A stretch of DNA of 64,000 nt from Clostridiaceae bacterium (GTDB taxonomy: Bacteria > Bacillota > Clostridia > Lachnospirales > Lachnospiraceae), in the NCBI GenBank assembly GCA_902362725.1, contig CABIXM010000006.1:124001-188000 (forward strand), in the 5' to 3' direction. The stretch's first letter is position 1, and each line of letters starts with the position of its first letter. Shown one piece after another: positions 9,166 through 17,723 of the stretch. The notes below the pieces were generated by a model, which saw only the letters and a list, made by a program, of their open reading frames with translations, did no database searches and was not told the DNA's origin. The translations under genes and the position numbers were made by a program.

Positions 9166-9194
9166 AGTGTATCACGTTCTCTTAAGCGAATCAA
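9166..9194 (-). promoter_or_regulatory. Promoter of small Cys-rich gene
   Basis: On the minus strand, TTGATT (9194-9189), a 17-bp spacer and TACACT (9171-9166). It lies 38 bp before the ATG at 9128. Confidence 0.5.
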
Positions 9195-9246
9195 TTTATA
9201 ATCCGCTTTTTCCTCCCGATTCTGCGTACAATTTCCCTGTTTTTTG

Positions 9247-9275
9247 TTGCAAACATATGTTCTTTGCGTTATACT
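9247..9275 (+). promoter_or_regulatory. dinB promoter with LexA (SOS) box
   Basis: TTGCAA (9247-9252), a 17-bp spacer and TATACT (9270-9275). AAACATATGTTC at 9251-9262 overlaps the -35 and spacer and differs by one base from the Bacillus-type LexA core GAACATATGTTC. LexA bound here would block the polymerase, so SOS induction of dinB is expected. Confidence 0.7.
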
Positions 9276-9342
9276 CAGGATAAGAAATAGCAGAAAACTC
9301 TGACAGGAACCTGTTAAACTGGAAGGAGGCAAATCAACGGCT

Positions 9343-10632
9343 ATGAAACCGATTATCTTTCACATCGACGTAAATTCAGCCTACTTGAGCTGGACTTCCC
9401 TGGAGAAACTGAAGAATGGAAGCGACATAGATCTGCGAACCATTCCGGCTATTATCGGCGGAGATGAGAAAAGCCGCCATGGGATCGTGCTGGCTAAGTC
9501 TATTCCGGCGAAGAAGTACGGGATTCAGACTGCCGAGCCGGTGGCCTCTGCCCTGCGGAAATGTCCCGGCCTCGTGGTGGAGAAGCCTGATCATACCATG
9601 TACCGCCGCTACAGCCGGGCCATGATGGAGCTGTTGTCCGGGTATACGCCGGATCTGGAGCAGGTATCCATCGACGAGTGCTATCTGGATTTCACGCCCA
9701 TCGCCCACCTCTATCCATCCCCGGAGGAGGCGGCCGCCCGGATCCGCGATCACATCTTTGAGACCTTCGGCTTTACGGTCAATGTGGGCATCTCCAACGT
9801 CAAGGTGCTGGCGAAAATGGCCAGTGATTTTGAAAAGCCCGGGAAGGTGCATACGCTGTACCCGGAGGAAATCCCTTTGAAAATGTGGCCGCTGCCCGTC
9901 TCCGACCTCTTCATGGTGGGCCGCAGAAGCGCCGAGCGCCTGAAGACTTACGGCATCCGCACCATCGGCGACCTGGCCCATACAGACCTCTCTTTTCTCA
10001 CCGCCCATTTCAAAAGCCACGGGAGGCTCATGTGGGAATTTGCCAACGGCATCGATCCCTCCCCTGTGGTGTCCAACCGGCAGGAGGCCAAAGGCGTGGG
10101 TAATTCCATCACCCTGTCCACAGACGTGACCACGGCGGAGGCAGCCAAAAAGGTACTGCTGTCCCTGGCGGAGAGCGTGGCCGCCCGCCTGCGGAAGGCC
10201 GGGCAGCTGGCCGGGACTGTGGCGGTTGAGCTCAAGTACGCCGACTTTACCAAAGCCTCACATCAGGCTCCCACCCTCTCCCCCTGCAATGACACAGACG
10301 CCATCTACCGACTGTCCTGTTCCCTCTTTGACCAGGTCTGGAACGGCGAACCCATCCGGCTTCTGGGCATCCGCTCCTCCCGGCTCACAGCTGAAGGAGA
10401 GCCGGTTCAGCTCTCGATCTTTGATCTGCCCCTGGCTTCCATGCCGCCAGATCCAGATGCCGCCCGGACGGACTTCTCCGGAACACACCCCGCAAAAAAA
10501 GAAGGAGAACCCGCTCGGTCTCCTTCTCCGGAAAAGCTGAAAAAGCTGGACGCCGCCATGGACGCCATCCGTAAGAAATACGGGAAAAACGCCATCCACA
10601 AGGGTGAACTTACTGATTTCTCCGATAGATAA
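9343..10632 (+). CDS. dinB: DNA polymerase IV (Y-family translesion polymerase)
   Basis: 429 residues. The N-terminal palm has FHIDVNSAYLSW with the first catalytic aspartate, and SIDECYLDF carries the second catalytic acidic pair. Finger, thumb (two helix-hairpin-helix motifs near VGRRSAERLKTYGI) and little-finger domains follow. It copies across damaged template bases with low fidelity. The C-terminal ~60 residues form a low-complexity linker (HPAKKEGEPARSPSPEK) whose DNA also encodes a hairpin on the other strand. GGAGG lies 13 bases before the ATG, slightly long. The last 23 bases overlap the convergent coaX gene. An SOS box is present in its promoter. Confidence 0.95.
   Translation: MKPIIFHIDVNSAYLSWTSLEKLKNGSDIDLRTIPAIIGGDEKSRHGIVLAKSIPAKKYGIQTAEPVASALRKCPGLVVEKPDHTMYRRYSRAMMELLSGYTPDLEQVSIDECYLDFTPIAHLYPSPEEAAARIRDHIFETFGFTVNVGISNVKVLAKMASDFEKPGKVHTLYPEEIPLKMWPLPVSDLFMVGRRSAERLKTYGIRTIGDLAHTDLSFLTAHFKSHGRLMWEFANGIDPSPVVSNRQEAKGVGNSITLSTDVTTAEAAKKVLLSLAESVAARLRKAGQLAGTVAVELKYADFTKASHQAPTLSPCNDTDAIYRLSCSLFDQVWNGEPIRLLGIRSSRLTAEGEPVQLSIFDLPLASMPPDPDAARTDFSGTHPAKKEGEPARSPSPEKLKKLDAAMDAIRKKYGKNAIHKGELTDFSDR
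10494..10526 (-). terminator. coaX-strand terminator embedded in dinB coding sequence
   Basis: On the minus strand GAAGGAGA, a 10-base loop and TCTCCTTC are followed by seven T. This is an intrinsic terminator 84 bp beyond the coaX stop, lying within the linker-coding part of dinB. Confidence 0.65.
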
Positions 10633-11374
10633 GCTTCAGTCCCTTTAAAAGCAGGGCGTCATCCATCCTAAGCTCTCTTCTGCAATAAGGCGCAATATAT
10701 TTGGCCATGCCGCCGGTGGCTATTACGCTGACCTTCTGCCCCAGCTCCTCCTCAATGCGGCCAATCATACCGTCCACACAGGCCGCGTTGCCATAGAGGA
10801 CGCCGCTCTTCATACAGTCGATGGTATTGCTGCCGATGAACTTCTTCGGCGGATCCAGACTGATCTTCGGAAGTTGGGAAGTCCGGCTTATCATGGCGTC
10901 CAGCGCCACGCCTACGCCCGGCATAATCATGCCGCCCATGACCTGCTTCTTCTCGTTGACCACCGTAAAGGTAGTGGCAGTTCCCAGATCTACCACCACC
11001 AGCGGGCAGGGATATTCCTCGATGGCGGCTACTGCGCCCACCACCAGATCGGAACCCAGCTGGGCCGGATTGTCGATGCGGATATCCAGGCCGGTCTTCA
11101 CGCCCGGGCCCACCACCAACGGCTCCCGGCCCGTTACCTTAGCTGCGGCCCGGCGCATGACGCCGGTCAGCGGCGGCACTGCCGAGGAGAGAATGCCTCC
11201 ATCCAGTTCCCTTCTGTCGACTCCATATATTTCCAGAACCGTCTTGATGCTGATCGCATATTCCAGCTCTGATTTCTTCGTATCTGTGTGAAGCCGCTCC
11301 ACAAAGATAATTTCATCGTCCCGGATGCAGCCCACTACAATGTAGGTATTGCCAATATCTACTGCTAAAATCAT
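10610..11374 (-). CDS. coaX: Type III pantothenate kinase
   Basis: 254 residues. It starts MILAVDIGNTYIVVGC, the P-loop-like DxGNT phosphate-binding motif of the ASKHA fold, and later has VVVDLGTATTFTVV and the MGGMIMPGVG segment. CoaX phosphorylates pantothenate, the first committed step of coenzyme A synthesis, and type III enzymes are not feedback-inhibited by CoA. Its start codon overlaps the stop of the upstream permease gene (ATGA), indicating translational coupling. GGAGGAAGAGGC precedes the ATG. The 3' end overlaps the convergent dinB. Confidence 0.95.
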   Translation of the reverse strand: MILAVDIGNTYIVVGCIRDDEIIFVERLHTDTKKSELEYAISIKTVLEIYGVDRRELDGGILSSAVPPLTGVMRRAAAKVTGREPLVVGPGVKTGLDIRIDNPAQLGSDLVVGAVAAIEEYPCPLVVVDLGTATTFTVVNEKKQVMGGMIMPGVGVALDAMISRTSQLPKISLDPPKKFIGSNTIDCMKSGVLYGNAACVDGMIGRIEEELGQKVSVIATGGMAKYIAPYCRRELRMDDALLLKGLKLIYRRNQ

Positions 11375-12663
11375 GCCTCTTCCTCCTGTTTTTCTTCGGC
11401 TTCTTCCGCTGCCCTATCATGATTCTGTATATAGCGAAGCTCTCCGCCTTCCTGTTCCACGGACACCAGCTCCTGATATACTAGCGTATCTGTGGTCAGC
11501 TTCTTCTGCTTCAGCAGATAGTTGGAACACTTCTTCACCAGATCGTAGATGACCGCAAAGGCCGGTACGCCGATGATCATGCCCACGAAGCCCATGAGAC
11601 CGCCGAACACCAGGATGGAGAACAATACCCAGAAGCTGGACAGCCCCGTGGAGTTGCCCAGAATCTTCGGTCCCAGGAAATTGCCGTCAAACTGCTGCAA
11701 AAGCAGAATCAGAATCAGGAAGTACAGGCACTGCATTGGATTTACCGTCAGCACCAAAATGGCGCTGGGGATGGCTCCGATATAGGGGCCGAAAAACGGG
11801 ATGATATTCGTCACACCCACCACCACGCTGATCAGCATGGTATAGGGCAGCTTCAGAATACTCATGAAGAAAAAGCAGAGGCAGCCGATGATCAGCGAGT
11901 CAATAACCTTGCCGCTGATAAATCCGCCGAACATCCGGTCAATGAGCCGACATTCATCCAGAATTGCGTTGGCATGGGATACCTTGAAGATGCTGTAAAT
12001 CAGCTTCTTGGCCTGGGCCGCGAATTTTCGCCGGTTGCCCATCATATAGACCGCTGCAATCAAGCCGATCAGGATATTTTTCATGGTGGCAATGGCGCTT
12101 AAGAGACCTGCGGACACGCCGCTGACGATGGTCTGCATATTCGGCAGAAGCTTGGTCTCCAGCCAGGTTTCCACATTGGTATATACGGTGTCCATGAATT
12201 GGTTTACATAATTCAATATTACTTCATTGTCCTGCAGATAGTTCTGAATCCAGGCCGACCACTTATTCACCATGGAAGGGAAACCTGTCACGATACTGCC
12301 GATACTGGCAAATACCTGGGGCAGTACCATAGCAAGCAGCAGATAAATCACCAGCAGCCCGAACAGAATGCTGAGGCCGATGCCGGCCGCCCCGGCGATG
12401 CTGTGGGCTTTCTTCTGGTTCTTCATCCGGTTCCTGAAAAATCGGAACAGATTCCGCTCGATAAAATTGCAGACAGGGGTCAGCAGATAAGCGATGACCG
12501 CGCCGTAGATAAAGGGCATCAGAATTCCCTTTATCAGGTTGTACGCAGCCACAATCCGGTCAAAGCGGTACATGGCGAAGAACACGATGATACAGATGAT
12601 AATGGATCCCGCGCCCGCCAGACTTTTGTACAGATATTTTTTTACTTGTCCGTTTTCTTTCAT
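11371..12663 (-). CDS. AI-2E family transporter (PerM/YdiK-type permease)
   Basis: About 430 residues with seven to eight helices. It has the family's C-terminal segments IIPFFGPYIGAIPSAIL and ILLLQQFDGNFLGPKILG. Members export small molecules or act as Na+/H+ antiporters; substrate is not predictable. Two starts compete. ATG at 12663 has AGGAG 11 bases upstream and gives the usual short N-terminal tail before the first helix. ATG at 12705 would overlap the upstream PBP gene by 14 bases with a weaker AAGGG. It is likely co-transcribed with the PBP gene and coaX. Confidence 0.85.
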   Translation of the reverse strand: MKENGQVKKYLYKSLAGAGSIIICIIVFFAMYRFDRIVAAYNLIKGILMPFIYGAVIAYLLTPVCNFIERNLFRFFRNRMKNQKKAHSIAGAAGIGLSILFGLLVIYLLLAMVLPQVFASIGSIVTGFPSMVNKWSAWIQNYLQDNEVILNYVNQFMDTVYTNVETWLETKLLPNMQTIVSGVSAGLLSAIATMKNILIGLIAAVYMMGNRRKFAAQAKKLIYSIFKVSHANAILDECRLIDRMFGGFISGKVIDSLIIGCLCFFFMSILKLPYTMLISVVVGVTNIIPFFGPYIGAIPSAILVLTVNPMQCLYFLILILLLQQFDGNFLGPKILGNSTGLSSFWVLFSILVFGGLMGFVGMIIGVPAFAVIYDLVKKCSNYLLKQKKLTTDTLVYQELVSVEQEGGELRYIQNHDRAAEEAEEKQEEEA

Positions 12664-12691
12664 TTCTGCCTGCTCTCCTGTCTGTTGTGTC

Positions 12692-14722
12692 TTATTCATA
12701 TTCATCAAAGCCCTTCATGACTTTCGGAATCACATAATGACTCCCGCCACGGCCCTTGACGTCCTCGATCATCATCGTGATCAACAGCGGCTTCTCCGTA
12801 TTCTCCACGCAGATGCCCACGAACCAGCCCAGCTCCTGACCTTCCGTATCTTCCCTGGAGGTCTTCAGCTCCGCCGTACCGGTCTTACCCGCCATCCGGA
12901 ATGCGTCGCGCTGCGCGGAATGGGCCGTACCGTCGCTGTCCTCCACCACCTGGTAGAGATCTGCTAGCACCGTATCCGCCGCCTCTTTGGTGAATACGCC
13001 CTCTTTCCAGCAGGATGTACTCTCACTGTCCAACAGATAGGGCTTCACCATATCTCCACCATTTACCAGGGCGGAGTAGATGACACTCAGATGAATCGGA
13101 TTCATCAGCACCTTGCCCTGCCCGTAGCCACTGTCTGCCAGCTCCGTCTCGGAAGCTATCTTGCCGTCGCTGCCAAAGCTGGAAGCCGTCGCCGTAAAAT
13201 CAAAGGGCAGCTCCTCGCCGAAGCCCAGGGAGTCCAAGCCCTTTGCGAAGTCATCCGTACCCATGGCGCAGGCCGCTTTCGCGAAATAGATATTATCGGA
13301 GTGAACCAGGGCGTTCTCCAGGTTCTTCACCGGGTAGTCCACCAGGGTTGTCACATAGTAGTCGCCCCAACTGCTATCCTTCTGCCATTTCAGGCCGTCA
13401 TTTTTCACATCCTCGTCCGGGTCCAGCGTTCCTTCCGTCAGTCCCAGCGCCGCCACCACCGGCTTAAAGCTGGAACCGGGGGTCCAGGCCGCCAGATACC
13501 GGTTATACAGGGGCTGTGCCTCATCGGAGTTCAATGCGTCCCAGGCGCTGGAGGTATAACCCATAACGAAATCATTGGGGTCGTAAGCCGGAGTGCTCAC
13601 CAGCGCCCGTACGGCTCCGGTGGTGGGATCCATGGCTACCGCGCAGCCCTCGTCGCCCTCCATCTCCTGATAGAGATACTGCTGCAGTGTGATATCGATG
13701 GCCAGCTTCACATCCTGTCCATCCTCCGCCGACTTCTCCAGAACCGTATCCTTGACTTCGCCCAGCTGATTCAGAATCTGAATCGTATAGCCGTCCTTCG
13801 GTCGGAGCTGCTCCTCATAGATGCGCTCTGCGCCGGCCTTGCCGATGATGCTGTTTCTATTATACCCCTGTCCGGCCCGTTTTTCCAGCTCTTCCGCCGT
13901 AATATTCTGCACATAGCCGGTCAGCTGGGCCGCCTTCTCACCGAAAGGATAAAAGCGTACCTTCGTATCGGAAATCATGACCCCCGGAATCTCCAGCAGC
14001 TTCTCTTTCAGATCCATGGCGTCCTTGGCCACGGTCCGAAGCGGCACAAAGGTATCGTCCCGCACCCAGCCCGCGCTCAAGGCTTTCTCTATTTTCTCCG
14101 TACTGATTTCCAGAAGCTCCGAAAGCTGCGCAATGGCCCCGTCCCGGTCCTCCGGAAGCTTGCCCGGCACCAGGCCCACAGAAGAGGCCACGCCCTCTCT
14201 CGCCAGCTCCACCTGGTTGCGGTCATAGATATTGCCGCGTTTGGCCTGGGTGGTCACCACCTTCACCGTATCCTCATTGTAGAGGTTCGGAAAAATGTCC
14301 TGGCTGTCCCAGCTCATTTTATAATCCCCATCCTCGTTTTTCGTGAAAATGGCCACCGTATCAAAGGACAGCTCCCCCGCAATCGTATCCATGGTCAGGG
14401 TATACTTCACCCGCTGGGTCTCCGCCTTTTCATCCTTTTTCCCGCCCTCGTCCGCGATATCGATTCGGACGTCTGAAGCTTCGATTCCACCGTAGATATT
14501 CTTATATCGGTTTACATAAGTTTCTTTATCTGTAGTCTCCTGCGCCTCCTCTGTCAGGAAGCCATACATATCCGCGTAATCTTCCTGATTCAGAAAATCG
14601 ATATATTCCGTCAGCAGTTCTTCGGGCTGCTCTGTCTTTTTCCCGCAGCCTGCCAGCAGTCCCAGACTCAGTCCCAGACTCAGCCCCAGGGTCAGAGTCG
14701 ATAACGCCATGTTCCTTTTCAT
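12692..14722 (-). CDS. MecA-like lipoprotein class B penicillin-binding protein (D,D-transpeptidase)
   Basis: 676 residues. The signal peptide ends in a lipobox (LLAGC, Cys26), so the protein is probably a lipoprotein rather than a transmembrane PBP. An NTF2-like MecA N-terminal domain spans about 30-145, a PBP dimerisation domain about 150-310, and the transpeptidase domain about 345-670. The catalytic motifs are S417-S-F-K420, S475-D-N477 and K613-T-G-T. The 58-residue SxxK to SxN spacing is close to that of Staphylococcus aureus PBP2a. It cross-links peptidoglycan outside the membrane and may have low beta-lactam affinity, which is an inference. A BlaI-type repressor and M56 sensor are encoded upstream. 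RBS is AAAAGGGGA. Confidence 0.9.
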   Translation of the reverse strand: MKRNMALSTLTLGLSLGLSLGLLAGCGKKTEQPEELLTEYIDFLNQEDYADMYGFLTEEAQETTDKETYVNRYKNIYGGIEASDVRIDIADEGGKKDEKAETQRVKYTLTMDTIAGELSFDTVAIFTKNEDGDYKMSWDSQDIFPNLYNEDTVKVVTTQAKRGNIYDRNQVELAREGVASSVGLVPGKLPEDRDGAIAQLSELLEISTEKIEKALSAGWVRDDTFVPLRTVAKDAMDLKEKLLEIPGVMISDTKVRFYPFGEKAAQLTGYVQNITAEELEKRAGQGYNRNSIIGKAGAERIYEEQLRPKDGYTIQILNQLGEVKDTVLEKSAEDGQDVKLAIDITLQQYLYQEMEGDEGCAVAMDPTTGAVRALVSTPAYDPNDFVMGYTSSAWDALNSDEAQPLYNRYLAAWTPGSSFKPVVAALGLTEGTLDPDEDVKNDGLKWQKDSSWGDYYVTTLVDYPVKNLENALVHSDNIYFAKAACAMGTDDFAKGLDSLGFGEELPFDFTATASSFGSDGKIASETELADSGYGQGKVLMNPIHLSVIYSALVNGGDMVKPYLLDSESTSCWKEGVFTKEAADTVLADLYQVVEDSDGTAHSAQRDAFRMAGKTGTAELKTSREDTEGQELGWFVGICVENTEKPLLITMMIEDVKGRGGSHYVIPKVMKGFDEYE
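14660..14683. repeat. Two tandem 12-bp repeats in the PBP signal-peptide region
   Basis: TCCCAGACTCAG occurs twice head to tail. On the coding strand it encodes the repeated L-S-L-G of the hydrophobic signal core. Gain or loss of a unit would stay in frame. Confidence 0.8.
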
Positions 14723-14741
14723 AAAATCCCCTTTTCTTCTG

Positions 14742-14841
14742 TAAAATCATTGTACACTACGTTCTTATAAAAAGATATCCTGATTTTTATGGATTTTGCA
14801 CTCCTGAATCAGCACCAAGTGCTTCAGACCATATTGAATGG
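14742..14841 (-). promoter_or_regulatory. PBP gene leader with TACAAT -10 box
   Basis: TACAAT lies at 14754-14749 on the minus strand, 27 bp before the ATG. No good -35 is visible at 17 bp, so the promoter may be weak or regulated. The -10 sits in TGTACAATGA, close to TGTAAAATGA at the -10 of the repressor promoter. Confidence 0.4.
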
Positions 14842-15462
14842 CTACGGCTGCTGCCACTTCTCCGGATATCGCCATTCATCCAGCTTCCAGGACAGCTTGC
14901 CGTTATAAGGAGTCGCAGTCCAGACGACGCCCGCGCAGCCAAGCAGTGTCACCACCGCCAGGCATACCGCCACCGGCACCTTCCAGAACTGCCCCGCCAG
15001 CAGGCCCCGCTGGGTTAGCTTAAGTCTAAGCAGATCCTGTTTCTTCTCCGGCCATTCCGTCATATCCAGCCAGAGAAACCTGTGCTCCTTCAGGAAAATC
15101 CACACCTGCTCCTCTTTTCTCCGAACCTTACGCACCTGCCGGAGGTCTATCCTGGTGCCATCCGACAGACACAGCGTATTTCCCTCTATCTCCGCCTTTT
15201 TGATCACGTCTGCCCGGCTGTTTCTCCGGTATAAATGCTTTTCCCACAGGAACAAAAGAAAATACAGGAAAAACAGGGCCATACAGCCTGCCAGAACCGG
15301 CGTTCTCCGCCGCACGCCGCCCCACTGGCAGAAGCGGAACAGGGTCCGCCAGAACCAGTAATACACCAGCAGAAACCAGGGGCTGTACAGCCGCCACACC
15401 CACAAAAATCTCCCCATTTTCCGCTTCCAGCGCTTCTCCGTGGCCTTATCGACCATTTCCAT
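14842..15462 (-). CDS. Membrane protein, possibly YcxB-like, in mec-like module
   Basis: 206 residues from ATG at 15462, chosen because GAGGTGA sits eight bases upstream; a GTG 18 bases earlier is less likely. Two central helices (about 25-80) are followed by a soluble domain (EGNTLCLSDGTRIDLRQVRKV, then W-rich residues). A third helix (about 165-185) and a short tail follow. The layout resembles YcxB-like proteins, but the match is from memory only. It lies 47 bp after the M56 sensor gene and just before the PBP gene, suggesting a role in sensing or wall stress. Confidence 0.55.
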   Translation of the reverse strand: MEMVDKATEKRWKRKMGRFLWVWRLYSPWFLLVYYWFWRTLFRFCQWGGVRRRTPVLAGCMALFFLYFLLFLWEKHLYRRNSRADVIKKAEIEGNTLCLSDGTRIDLRQVRKVRRKEEQVWIFLKEHRFLWLDMTEWPEKKQDLLRLKLTQRGLLAGQFWKVPVAVCLAVVTLLGCAGVVWTATPYNGKLSWKLDEWRYPEKWQQP

Positions 15463-15509
15463 CTGTCCGTCACCTCTCACGCTTGCTTCGCAGAGTTGTC
15501 TCTGCGACC

Positions 15510-17723
15510 TTATCTCCGATATACGATACCCGTATAGACCCAGGTCTGCCCCAGATCCTCCGACTCATAGCGCAGCTTCGTGCCACCCAATTCCGAGTAT
15601 TCCTCCATGCCCAGATACAGCACCAGTTTTCCATCCTGGATCTCCGGCGGATAATAGACCGTATAACTCTCTGCGTACTCCACAGCCGGAACCCGGACTG
15701 TCAGCTGCTTCCAGTTATTTCCACCATCTTCCGTCCGCCAGCAGCCGTCGCCGCCGGTCACAAAGCCGACCTTGTCAGACACAAAGGCCGCCCCGGTCAG
15801 CAGGGAATGACTTCCCCCATAGCCGTAGAATGTCTCCGCTGTCAGTGGGCTCCAGTTCTCACCACCGTCCCTTGTCACATAGAGCGTGCTGCCCTCCTGG
15901 TGCATGGTCCGATCCCCGGTAAAGATCAGAAAACCGTGCTCCGCGTCCGGAAAGCTTAAGAACAGCCTCCGCACACTCGTATCCATATTTGACACGACGA
16001 TGGTTTTCCAGTTTTTTCCTTCATCATGGCTAAAGGTCACAGACACCGGAACCGACGGGGAACCGCCGTAGGCAAAGGCCGTCACTTCATCCGTCACCAC
16101 ATAGCTCTTCTCCTGTGGACCAGAAAGCTGTCCGTCCATCTCATCACCCCGGCTGGTGAGCTTTTCCAGAGAAATCGGGACGTCCCTCCAGTTTGCTCCA
16201 TTGTCCCAGGTAGCCTGCAGGACACCGTCCTGGGTCCTCGCCCTGCAGCCGTCCTGCTGCTTCAGATCCAGCATCGGAAGGGACGCAAAGGCCGCCTTTG
16301 CGTCCTCCGGGTGCGCCGCTTCCAGGGCTGCCAGCGCCTGCTGCGTCTCCGCCACACCCACCAGCTCATAGGTAAATTCGCCCACCCGTTTCACATGCAC
16401 TGCCCAGTCAAAATAGCGGTATTCCGTACCATTTTCCACATAGCGCCCGCCATCCACCGGCAGGCCCGTTTCCACAGTCTCATCTGCCCACACGATGTCC
16501 CGGAACAACAGCCTGCACACATACTCATCTGCGTCGCCCGCCAGCAGGGTCCGATCGATGATCTCCAATGTATTATAGCCGCTGGATTCCTCCGGGTTAT
16601 AGGCGCTGCCCCGCTCCGGGTCTTCATAGTACATCCTGTAGCGGTAGACAAAATCCGACACCGTATCCAGATAGGACGCCCGGGTCTTCACCCGCAGCTG
16701 CCAGGGACCGGACACCGCTTCCGTCATATCCGCGAACTCCGTCTCCGGATACTGCTCCATGGCGTTCATCCGCCACTCATAATAGCTCTCGCCATCCACC
16801 GGCGTAAGCCCGGTCATGGCCTCTACCGCCGTATCCGTGAAGCCATCCGGCGCGTCATAGCCCAGGTACCGATTCACCGCGGCCTCCTGCTGATACGCCT
16901 CTTCCCGCACATCCCGGCGCACCGACACGCCCAGAAGTCCGACGCAGACTACGAGCTCCGCCGTCAGAAGCAGAAAAGCCGCCGCCCCTGCCACGAAGCC
17001 CGGCTCCTGCTCCCGGGTCACTACCTGAAGCCTGGCCCGCATGACCGCCTTGCTGTTATAGAAATAAGCCGAATAAGCCTTATTTCTCTCCCGTCCCCGC
17101 CGCAGGGAATCCAGCAGGAACTCTGCGTAAGCGTCCCGTTCCACCTCGGATTTGTCGGCTGCCACGCTCTGGTCGCAGGCCACCTCCACGTCCTGAAATG
17201 CCGCGTTTTTCAGAAGCCAGACCGCCGGTTGGAACCAGAAGATACAGCTTCCCACTGTGAAAATCAGCTTGTACCAGAGATCCCGCTTTTTCGCATGGGT
17301 ACATTCGTGCAGAAAAACCATCCGAAGCTCCGCAAAGCTGTAGCGGGTATCCGGGAGTAACATAATCGGAGTAAGAAACCCCAAAATCATCGGCGTCGTC
17401 ACCGCATCGCTCTGATAGAGAGCGGGAGCCTTGGAAAGCTCCACCTCCGAAGCAGCCTGCTCACAGGCGCTGTGAATCCAGCCCTCTTCCACCGGCTTCA
17501 TCGCCGCAATCGCTTTCCGGCGGAACCGCTGATAAGACCCCAGCTGCCACAGCAAAAGCAAAAGCGTTCCCGCCGCCCAGATCGGAAACAGCAGCGCCAG
17601 ACGGCGCACCTGCGGGTATTCCCAGCGCAGCACATACAGCCGCAGCAGCACGCCCACATGGAGCAGCGCAAGCTCAGCCAGCAAAATCACCCATAATACC
17701 TTCCGGTACTTCGCCTGTCTCAT
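15510..17723 (-). CDS. BlaR1-type M56 metallopeptidase with extracellular Asp-box (BNR/Ycf48-like) domain
   Basis: 737 residues. Helices lie near 8-32, 41-61 and 150-170. The zinc site HECTH (139-143) lies in the cytoplasmic loop, with VEVACD about 40 residues later as expected for M56. A further helix is near 244-266. The remaining 470 residues should be extracellular. Instead of the BlaR1/MecR1 penicillin-binding domain they contain about five Asp-box repeats (ATWDNGANW, SHDEGKNW, TRDGGENW, TEDGGNNW, SEDLGQTW), typical of Ycf48/sialidase-like beta-propellers. The start overlaps the repressor stop (ATGA). In the family the protease domain triggers repressor cleavage; here the signal is unknown. 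Confidence 0.85.
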   Translation of the reverse strand: MRQAKYRKVLWVILLAELALLHVGVLLRLYVLRWEYPQVRRLALLFPIWAAGTLLLLLWQLGSYQRFRRKAIAAMKPVEEGWIHSACEQAASEVELSKAPALYQSDAVTTPMILGFLTPIMLLPDTRYSFAELRMVFLHECTHAKKRDLWYKLIFTVGSCIFWFQPAVWLLKNAAFQDVEVACDQSVAADKSEVERDAYAEFLLDSLRRGRERNKAYSAYFYNSKAVMRARLQVVTREQEPGFVAGAAAFLLLTAELVVCVGLLGVSVRRDVREEAYQQEAAVNRYLGYDAPDGFTDTAVEAMTGLTPVDGESYYEWRMNAMEQYPETEFADMTEAVSGPWQLRVKTRASYLDTVSDFVYRYRMYYEDPERGSAYNPEESSGYNTLEIIDRTLLAGDADEYVCRLLFRDIVWADETVETGLPVDGGRYVENGTEYRYFDWAVHVKRVGEFTYELVGVAETQQALAALEAAHPEDAKAAFASLPMLDLKQQDGCRARTQDGVLQATWDNGANWRDVPISLEKLTSRGDEMDGQLSGPQEKSYVVTDEVTAFAYGGSPSVPVSVTFSHDEGKNWKTIVVSNMDTSVRRLFLSFPDAEHGFLIFTGDRTMHQEGSTLYVTRDGGENWSPLTAETFYGYGGSHSLLTGAAFVSDKVGFVTGGDGCWRTEDGGNNWKQLTVRVPAVEYAESYTVYYPPEIQDGKLVLYLGMEEYSELGGTKLRYESEDLGQTWVYTGIVYRR

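Noticed and set aside
13091..14476. 461-codon frame antisense to the PBP gene
   Set aside because: No ribosome-binding site or domain; mirrors the GC-rich codon bias of the PBP.
16026..17360. 444-codon frame antisense to the M56 sensor
   Set aside because: Shadow of a well-supported gene with overlapping start to the repressor gene.
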